Assembly (NCBI GenBank): GCA_017993055.1
Contig: JAGONM010000031.1
Coordinates: 1-45,159, forward strand
Length of the DNA: 45,159 nucleotides
Direction: 5' to 3'
Source of the DNA: Armatimonadota bacterium
GTDB lineage: Bacteria > Armatimonadota > UBA5829 > DTJY01
The notes under the pieces are model-generated. The model did not search any database. It was not told where the DNA came from and saw nothing but the letters and a program-made list of their open reading frames with translations. Made by a program: the position numbers and the translations under genes. This document shows positions 39,190-45,159 of this stretch, piece after piece (positions within the stretch are counted from its first letter, which is position 1; every line of letters begins with the position of its first letter).

Positions 39190-39239
39190 ATCGGCCGGGC
39201 CGTGTCGGCAGGCACGAGCAAATATGTTGCGCGCGGGCC

Positions 39240-39268
39240 TTTACAGCGGCGGTATCGCGTGGTATAAT
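39240..39268 (+). promoter_or_regulatory. Promoter of initiator tRNA
   Basis: TTTACA (39240-39245), 17-bp spacer, TATAAT (39263-39268). The tRNA starts 11 bases after the -10 box. Confidence 0.8.
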
Positions 39269-39278
39269 ACCTCCGATA

Positions 39279-39334
<56 letters not shown>

Positions 39335-39356
<22 letters not shown>

Positions 39357-41011
39357 CTACATTCACCAATGGCTTCGGGTATCTTGTAGTTGATTTCGAC
39401 TTCCAAGGTATCCGGAGCCAGCTTTATCTGGTCTACGCACGACCTCACCAACTGCTTCTTGTCCGTCAAAGTCCCAGTTTCCATTATCTTGTCCGCCTTT
39501 GATCGATAGGCCAGCGCAGTCCTCGCGTCGATCTGGGGCGCTTCCGCAATCGTCCTGACTTGGCTCGACAGAGACTCCCGTTCCGCTATCAGTTCTTCCA
39601 TTCTCGAAAACGCCCACTGAGCGTCCGGCATACCGGTCTCGACAGCCTTCCTGATGTTCGCGATCTTAGCGTCAATCTCGCCAAGCCTGTGTGGGATCGT
39701 CGGATCATGGCCCTCTTCGGTCTCCCACATCCGCCGAAGCTCTGCATTGACCTCTCGCGCGAAACCTTTCACATCGCTGCACACATCGAGCAGTTCAGCC
39801 ATCCCGGCAAGAACTTCCGATTCGACCTCACACTGCGGGACGTACACAGCCGTTCCGCAGCCCAGACCCTTGCGATGCGGCTGGCTTCCACAGATGTAGT
39901 AGCTTGCGCTAGCCGTCTTGCGCATTCCTAGGAGGTTGCTTCCACATCTGCCACACGTGAACAACCCGCCGCTCAAGAGGTAAGGCGAGTCCTTGCTTCT
40001 CCCGTAGCCTGAGTCGAAGCACCTCCGCTTGCTGCCGCTCCGGGCTTCAACGATCATCTTGGCCTCGTCTTCACTGATGAGCGCCTGGTGAGCATTCGGA
40101 ACTACCACCCATTCTGATGCGGGGTTGTACCGCTGATTCTTGCCGCGAACGTTCCAAACGCCGTATCCCGCGTACTGAAGCAGGCAGTGGGGGTGAAGCA
40201 GGCTGTTCCACGTCGTATGTCCCCAATACTGTTGTCTCGGGGCTGAAATGCCACGCCCGTTGCAGAAATCCCTGAGTTCGTCCAAGGAAGCGCCTTTGCC
40301 GGCCAATTCCACAAGACAGTATCTCGCCCATTCCGACACGGGCTTGCCCGAAACGATGCGGTCGTCAGGAACCCAGATGCTCTTGACGAGCGGTCTTCCT
40401 TTCTTGACCTCTCCCCGGATCAATCTCTCGGCTCGATATCCCCAAATCGGTTGTCCGCCATTCTTGTAGCACCAGCCTGTCTCCGGGTCGCGTGTCTGAA
40501 CGTTGGATCGGCATCCCTTCTTCGTATGGAACGCGATCTCCCGACTGTACGCCTCGTTCTTCGCCAGTAGGATGTGCTTCATGTAGGTTCCTGCCACAGA
40601 TTCGGGGTCTATGTCCGGGTCGGTGACCGATATCACCTTGATACCGGCACGTGTCAGGTCCTGAAGGAGTATCTGCGCCTCAAGGCTGTCGCGGGAGAAC
40701 CTGGAGAGATCGTGCACGAGAATCGCCGATATCTCTGGATTGCCGCGAGCCGATTCCAGCATGCGCTCGAATTCCACACGCTTGGACTTCTTCTGAAAGG
40801 CACTGGCTGCCTCCGAGAACGTCTGCACGATCTCGATCCCGTTCGTCCCAGCGTATGCTTCGATCTCCCGCAACTGCTCCGGGAGAGACAATCCCTTCTC
40901 CTCCTGCATGTCCGTTGACACGCGTGCCCACGCGTATGCCTTGATCTGCTTGTCCGATGCCGATCCGGCCAACTCAGGCTGTGTGATTACGAGGTCGAGT
41001 AGGGCGCTCAT
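39335..41011 (-). CDS. Large serine recombinase (element integrase)
   Basis: 558 residues. The resolvase catalytic domain starts at about 23 (IKAYAWARVSTDMQEEKG) with nucleophile S32, supported by R104 and R107 in HDLSRFSRDS. The recombinase domain follows (GGQPIWGYRAER, WNSLLHPHCLLQYAGYGVWN), then a zinc ribbon (FTCGRCGSNL ... YYICGSQPHRKGLGC) and a coiled-coil region (about 440-500). This is the architecture of integrases that insert phages and integrative elements. The final CSGSGGWI and stop are coded by the antisense of the tRNA-fMet 3' end. The ATG overlaps the stop of the small RHH gene (ATGA). Codon and base use are less GC-rich than the chromosomal side. Confidence 0.93.
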
Positions 41012-41160
41012 TTCTCTTTCTCCTCCGGTACTTGCACATCGGCAAGAGCCTGATCAAGTATCTCTAGGAGTACCACCTGCTGGCTTCTCCGCTCCCGGAA
41101 GCACTTCCAGCGCAGTTTCTCATGCAATTCGTCAGGCAACCTGATCGTCAGTCTGACCAT
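41008..41160 (-). CDS. Ribbon-helix-helix DNA-binding protein, probable element regulator
   Basis: 50 residues from ATG 41160, with AAGGAGG nine bases upstream. The sequence begins VRLTIRLPDELHEKLRWKC, the beta-strand and first helix of Arc/MetJ-type proteins, followed by RRSQQVVLLEILDQALADV as the second helix and an acidic tail. Such proteins bind DNA as dimers through paired strands. The stop overlaps the recombinase start by four bases, so the two are translationally coupled. The promoter upstream has a palindromic spacer that could be its own operator. It probably controls integrase expression or assists excision. Confidence 0.8.
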   Translation of the reverse strand: MVRLTIRLPDELHEKLRWKCFRERRSQQVVLLEILDQALADVQVPEEKEK

Positions 41161-41180
41161 GATGATCCACCTCCTTCCCG

Positions 41181-41209
41181 ATTATACCAGCATACTGCTA
41201 TGCTGTCAA
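41181..41209 (-). promoter_or_regulatory. Consensus promoter with a palindromic spacer before the RHH/recombinase genes
   Basis: Minus strand: TTGACA (41209-41204), 17-bp spacer, TATAAT (41186-41181), a perfect consensus. The spacer contains GCATA-GCAG-TATGC, an inverted repeat suited to a repressor dimer. A strong promoter of this kind usually needs tight repression. The next 150 bp to the primase stop hold no gene that I can see. Confidence 0.8.
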
Positions 41210-41366
41210 TAGCTCATTCAGAATGTCTCCGACATCACGCCTGGCAGCAGCCACACCGGTTGATGGTTGACGGTTTGGAGGGATAGTGACGCCCGGTCCG
41301 CGGTACAGGATATTGTCTCTTCGGCTTAGAAGACATATCTGTCTCGGTTTCCGCGCTTAGGGTACA

Positions 41367-44093
41367 TTACCGTCCACAACCCTCCACATCTGCGCTATCA
41401 GAGTCTGGATCCTGTGGTCGGAGGTGCCGTGAGTTGGTGCTAGTCCCGCCGCAATGATCATCTACTGCTACCAGCCATGTATTGCCATTCCTCCTCTGCG
41501 GGCCCTTTTCCAGTCTGAGCCCTCGTGGGCCGTATCGTCGTCCCAGCCGAGCCTTGAACTGATATCCGATTCTGCTCCACCGGTCGCCTTTGCCGTGCAC
41601 GGCATCGGCAATCGAGACCGGAACCGATTCTGCAACAGGACGCTCAGCTTCGATATCGCTCACTAGCTCCTTGGGCGTAATCGGCTGTGACCCGTAAACG
41701 TCCAACCAGTTGGCGAGGAATGCTTCCCACTCGGTTGACTCCGTATCCGACTGCTCCCAGAGCTGGTCTCTATTCTGCAGAAAGCCTTTGATGCCTGCGT
41801 GGGCCAATACGCCACCAACGGTTCGGGTCCATTCCCCAAAGGATCCGAAAGCGCGAGTCGGATACTCCGGACGACCTGCCGCATACCAGGACCGGCACAA
41901 CGTCAGCAGCGCGCTGAGCAGTCGCCCCCTGTTCTCCGTCACCCACTGCTCGAGGCATGGGTGCAGGAAACTGTCTCGCTCGTGTGGCTTGGCTACCCCG
42001 GCGTCTATCCGGATCCATACGCACCTTCGCGGGATATCGCCGCCGAGTTGAATGTTGTTTCCCGTAGCGATCCATGTTGCACGGTTGGGCAGCACGACGG
42101 TTTCAGTGTTCTTTCCGAAGATACGCTCCTTCCAGGTCCTTGAGGTCAGTAGCCTTGCGAGGTCGCCGCTCTTCAAAGTGCACTTCACGTTGTCGATGAC
42201 GACGAGCGATGGCCCGGCTGACAGAATCGCGGTGATCTTCTTTGGCCACTCGTCCTCCTTCGTTGGTGCCCCGGTGAAATCAGGTATCGCTCCGCTGCTG
42301 ATGATGCCGGCTACTAGTGCAAGCAGGCTCTTGCCAGTTCCGGCGGCCGGAGCATCGATCAGGGCAAGCGGTATAAGATCTGCAATTGCAGGTTGCAGTA
42401 TCGGGGAGAGCAGCAGCGCTATCGCATTGGCCTTGCTGGCCTGACAATCGAACGGAAAGTCGTGCAGCAGTTCGTCTATTAATGCTATCGCGGAGCTGCG
42501 TTCCGCCGGGGTTGGGTTCTCGGCAACGTTGGGAACAACTGATCCGGATGCCTGTTGATAGAACAGCTTAGTGACGGGGTCATAACCGGGTAGCTGTGCT
42601 ATGCTGCCGTCAGGTCTCACTGTAGGCGAACGAGTTATGGCTTCAAGCGCGGGAAACGGCCAGTTGGCCTCGGACAGGATGTAGGATGCCAGGCTTTTGT
42701 GTGGCAGGGCGTTTCTCCGACCTGCTTCGGCCTCAACCACGATATCACAAACCTTCGCCAAGCGTGCGAGGATGATATCTTCCGTCACCAGGCCGATGGC
42801 TGGTCGCCCCTGCTCATCCTCTACCATCCGACACAGCAGGCCTGATCGGACAAACAGTACTGGCGGCACGTTCGACGCTTCCAGCAGTCTGATCGCCTCA
42901 TCTCCCATTTCCCTAAGCTGACGATTACCCACGAATAGCTCGGGCAAACCAGAGGTTGCACCTGGGCGCTGCGATCTGCGCGCCTTGGTCACGGCCCCCT
43001 TCAGTTCCCGCATATCGAGTTGCGGGATGGCTTCCTTTAGTTGCCTGACCGTGTCTGCGTACTCGCCAATGTCCAGCAACGCGAGACTGTCCACAACTGC
43101 AAACACTGCCGCTGCGGTTCCTACCGTCTTGGCCTGCGCTATCCGGTCACGCGCGCCCTCCTGTTCGTTCTTCTTCGGCATACGTCTCGCCATCCTTTCC
43201 GATGAGCCGTGGTAGGCCTCTGACGTTTCCCTAATCGCCGCTTCCACTGTCATCTCTCCGTAGGTCTTGTCGCCGTGCTTCTCATCCCACTTATCACGCA
43301 TGAGTCCCGATTGCCGAAAAACCTTATCAATCCTAACACCGCTATGCCCCGTCCAGAAGGACAGCATGCAGCACAAGGCCATATCGGCTACGCTGTGATC
43401 CCCGCCGTAGTCGCTGGTATCTCCATTCCAGAGCCGTCCAAACTTGTCACCGTTCGATGATGACATGGCCTTCTGGATCAGTTCGCAATCAGACAAGTCG
43501 GCAGCGCGCCGAGCCCCCGCGAGTTGATCTGAAGGCTGGGCGGGCAGATCATGTCCGAAGACTTGCCAGTAGATCTCATTCACCACTGACTGGGCTTCTT
43601 TGATCTCTTGGGAGGATCCTGGGCAGAGCTTGCCTGTGAAGACGACCAGACGCGCATTCTCATAGATTTCGAACTTCGGGAACTCGTGTGTCCGGCATCT
43701 CCCTCCTGGCTTTCTGGCCCGCACCATGATGTGGATGCCACTACCTGACCGGCTGAACTCGCTGTAGGAGTCGGCTTTCGCGATAAGCTTCTCCCCCCAG
43801 TCTTCGATCACACCATCACTCACCACGTGGTCGAGGTCGATGAAGACGTAAGGATCGGCCTCTGAGAGCATGAAGCCAACGCCGTCGAATCTATTGCCAC
43901 GCTTGCCCGCCGCTTCGACCACATCCGGAAATGAGTGCCACGTGGATGGATCGTTGCTCTTTGCGCGCCTCCGCCCTGCTTGGTACGGTACCTTCGTCGG
44001 CTTCCCGTTACGCTGCTCGATTCGGTAGCAGACCCACTGGGGCCGTGCCTTGAGTTCTTCGGGTATGCTCGCGTACTCATGCTCACTTGACAT
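41367..44093 (-). CDS. Primase-polymerase / AAA-like ATPase replication protein
   Basis: 908 residues from ATG 44093, chosen because GGAGACG lies about nine bases upstream; ATG 44108 is in frame. The N-terminal part (10-125) matches phage and plasmid primase-polymerases of the NrS-1-like type: PQWVCYRIEQRNGKPTKVPY, then the metal-binding D86-L-D88 (VFIDLDH) and SGSGIHIMVRA with H121. A helical middle follows (AMSSSNGDKFGRLWNGD). The C-terminal part is an ATPase with Walker A AAGTGKS (583-589) and Walker B SLVVIDNV, then a probable sensor segment with arginines (LGGDIPRRCVWIRID). It would prime and unwind element DNA. The last 30 residues are low-complexity. It overlaps the upstream gene. Confidence 0.82.
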   Translation of the reverse strand: MSSEHEYASIPEELKARPQWVCYRIEQRNGKPTKVPYQAGRRRAKSNDPSTWHSFPDVVEAAGKRGNRFDGVGFMLSEADPYVFIDLDHVVSDGVIEDWGEKLIAKADSYSEFSRSGSGIHIMVRARKPGGRCRTHEFPKFEIYENARLVVFTGKLCPGSSQEIKEAQSVVNEIYWQVFGHDLPAQPSDQLAGARRAADLSDCELIQKAMSSSNGDKFGRLWNGDTSDYGGDHSVADMALCCMLSFWTGHSGVRIDKVFRQSGLMRDKWDEKHGDKTYGEMTVEAAIRETSEAYHGSSERMARRMPKKNEQEGARDRIAQAKTVGTAAAVFAVVDSLALLDIGEYADTVRQLKEAIPQLDMRELKGAVTKARRSQRPGATSGLPELFVGNRQLREMGDEAIRLLEASNVPPVLFVRSGLLCRMVEDEQGRPAIGLVTEDIILARLAKVCDIVVEAEAGRRNALPHKSLASYILSEANWPFPALEAITRSPTVRPDGSIAQLPGYDPVTKLFYQQASGSVVPNVAENPTPAERSSAIALIDELLHDFPFDCQASKANAIALLLSPILQPAIADLIPLALIDAPAAGTGKSLLALVAGIISSGAIPDFTGAPTKEDEWPKKITAILSAGPSLVVIDNVKCTLKSGDLARLLTSRTWKERIFGKNTETVVLPNRATWIATGNNIQLGGDIPRRCVWIRIDAGVAKPHERDSFLHPCLEQWVTENRGRLLSALLTLCRSWYAAGRPEYPTRAFGSFGEWTRTVGGVLAHAGIKGFLQNRDQLWEQSDTESTEWEAFLANWLDVYGSQPITPKELVSDIEAERPVAESVPVSIADAVHGKGDRWSRIGYQFKARLGRRYGPRGLRLEKGPQRRNGNTWLVAVDDHCGGTSTNSRHLRPQDPDSDSADVEGCGR

Positions 44094-44358
44094 CCGCTTC
44101 GTCTCCATTCATGCGTGCCATGTGAGGGAACAACTCCGGGTGATCGGCGGCGAAGGCGCGAGCGACAACCCGCGCGAGAATCGCCTCCATCTTTCGGACG
44201 TCACACGCCGACATCGGCACTTCCGATGTCTTGCTGACGATCTTGAGCTTCTTGTGCTGCCCGTCACCCACTCCGAAATCCCCCGCCTTGTTCACGCCAA
44301 GATAGGGAAGCCCCGAGATTGGCCCGTAGCACCCTACCGCCGGGTCGCTGGCTTCCAT
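44083..44358 (-). CDS. Hypothetical small protein of the element
   Basis: 91 residues, start at ATG 44358. I recognise no domain. The C-terminal half (SACDVRKMEAILARVVARAFAADHPELFPHM) is helical. The stop lies 11 bases inside the primase start, so expression is probably coupled. A supporting role in element replication is a guess from position. Confidence 0.5.
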   Translation of the reverse strand: MEASDPAVGCYGPISGLPYLGVNKAGDFGVGDGQHKKLKIVSKTSEVPMSACDVRKMEAILARVVARAFAADHPELFPHMARMNGDEADVK

Positions 44359-44428
44359 AATCTAGGTGTGAGAATGGGCGTCACACTGTGAAGAACGGCT
44401 TCACAGACGGCAGTGCGGAAACTTTTCC

Positions 44429-45159
44429 TCAGAATTCCCAGTGAATGGGAGTGGTAGGACGGTAGGAGATTTGCTTCCCGGAGGTAATTGAGGCGCGGAA
44501 GTGGCCATAGCAGGCCGGATCTGATCTCCGCAGTTTCTTCAGCACGCGGTTGATGGCATGAGATACGCTACTGCGCGCATTCTCTACGTCGTCTTCATGC
44601 AAACCGATGGAGTCCAGACCCTCGCTTTCAAGTTCCTCTCTGCTCATCGACGAGTATTGGGGGTCAGGCTCGGGAATGTTGCCATTGACATACATTACCA
44701 GCTGCAATGCGAGATACGCTCGTTTGGGGTTCTGCAGCAGAAAAGCCAGGTACTGTAACCCTTTGCAGTCATTCAGATGTGTCTCCTTGCCTTCGTATAC
44801 GATTGTCCAGTAGTCCCCTGCCTTCTTGAATATGTACGTGGGGGCTTGGGCCCGAGCATCAACTGCATCTTTGGATGCTACTCCATCTGCGCGAGGAAAC
44901 GCATTACCGGTTTTCAGTAGGTCAACTATCGGCTCGAGCATTGGTACGACGTCGGCGTCTACCGACACCGGTATCTTGGGTACAGCAGAGCCTTCCCCGT
45001 TCAGCCGCCGCAAGTCCTCTGGACTCAGCCAGTGCGGAGGGAAGAACATATAAGTGAACCTGCCTGGCTTCGGCTCCTTGGGCTTCATCAGCCCGGTTAC
45101 CAAGCTGTCCTGGGTGTGGCGCCAGAGCAGAATCAACTTGTCAACAGTAGTGAGAGGGT
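44429..45159 (-). CDS. Unknown protein of the element, 5' end beyond the window
   Basis: The reading frame is open to the right edge (PLTTVDKLILLWRHTQDS before the first usable starts, TTG 45136 and ATG 45088), so the start is not fixed. At least 235 residues. A stretch DYWTIVYEGKETHLNDCKGLQYLAFLL is similar to a region seen at the C-terminus of various bacterial regulatory ATPases, and VSHAINRVLKKLRRSDP resembles a DNA-binding type helix followed by TSGKQISYRPTTPIHWEF. I cannot name the family with confidence. It is transcribed towards the primase gene, with a 70-bp gap. Confidence 0.55.
   Translation of the reverse strand, partial: PLTTVDKLILLWRHTQDSLVTGLMKPKEPKPGRFTYMFFPPHWLSPEDLRRLNGEGSAVPKIPVSVDADVVPMLEPIVDLLKTGNAFPRADGVASKDAVDARAQAPTYIFKKAGDYWTIVYEGKETHLNDCKGLQYLAFLLQNPKRAYLALQLVMYVNGNIPEPDPQYSSMSREELESEGLDSIGLHEDDVENARSSVSHAINRVLKKLRRSDPACYGHFRASITSGKQISYRPTTPIHWEF

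Noticed and set aside
41210-41366. Small gene or RNA between the RHH promoter and the primase stop
   Set aside because: No frame with a ribosome binding site and no convincing structure seen.

Overview
The window reads as a chromosomal contig of a GC-rich, Gram-negative-type (diderm) bacterium, probably uncultured. An outer-membrane beta-barrel gene, an ECF sigma / anti-sigma / HtrA trio and lipoproteins support an outer membrane. MutS2, the MTHFR/methyltransferase pair, MoxR-DUF58-transglutaminase, NamZ paralogues and heavy loads of dispersed palindromic repeats would fit Armatimonadota or a similar candidate phylum. That placement is inference, not a measurement.

Layout. (1) 1-4.0 kb, minus strand: mutS2, transketolase N-subunit, a repeat-bordered GxxExxY nuclease-like gene and the 5' end of cytidine deaminase. 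(2) 4.2-7.2 kb, plus strand: a DUF4258/DUF2283 pair, a NUDIX hydrolase, methylenetetrahydrofolate reductase and a methyltetrahydrofolate:corrinoid methyltransferase. (3) 7.2-16.7 kb, plus strand: six 5'-truncated RHS core fragments. The first five carry different C-terminal tips, and each tip is followed by an unrelated small gene whose product looks membrane-anchored or lipidated. This is the most remarkable part of the window: an array of displaced polymorphic-toxin tips with candidate immunity genes and no full-length rhs gene in view. The fifth tip shows the catalytic spacing of colicin M-type lipid II hydrolases. (4) 16.7-25.6 kb: two NamZ-like (DUF1343) paralogues flanking a tRNA-Ala(CGC), a membrane metallophosphoesterase, xylulokinase, a ROK sugar kinase, alanine dehydrogenase and a RecB-type nuclease. 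(5) 25.7-32.8 kb: moxR, DUF58, transglutaminase, holA and a leucyl aminopeptidase. (6) 32.8-39.2 kb: an outer-membrane protein, a second metallophosphoesterase, a glycosyltransferase/methyltransferase pair, and ECF sigma, anti-sigma and HtrA.

(7) 39.3 kb to the end: an integrative element next to an initiator tRNA gene. A large serine recombinase reads into the 3' end of tRNA-fMet, so its last codons and stop are antisense tRNA sequence. Upstream of it are a 50-residue ribbon-helix-helix gene under a consensus promoter with a palindromic spacer, a primase-polymerase/ATPase replication protein, and two unrecognised genes. The element continues beyond the right edge.

Promoters resembling TTGACA-17/18-TATAAT are readable before both tRNAs and several operons. 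mutS2 and moxR appear to have nearly leaderless transcripts.
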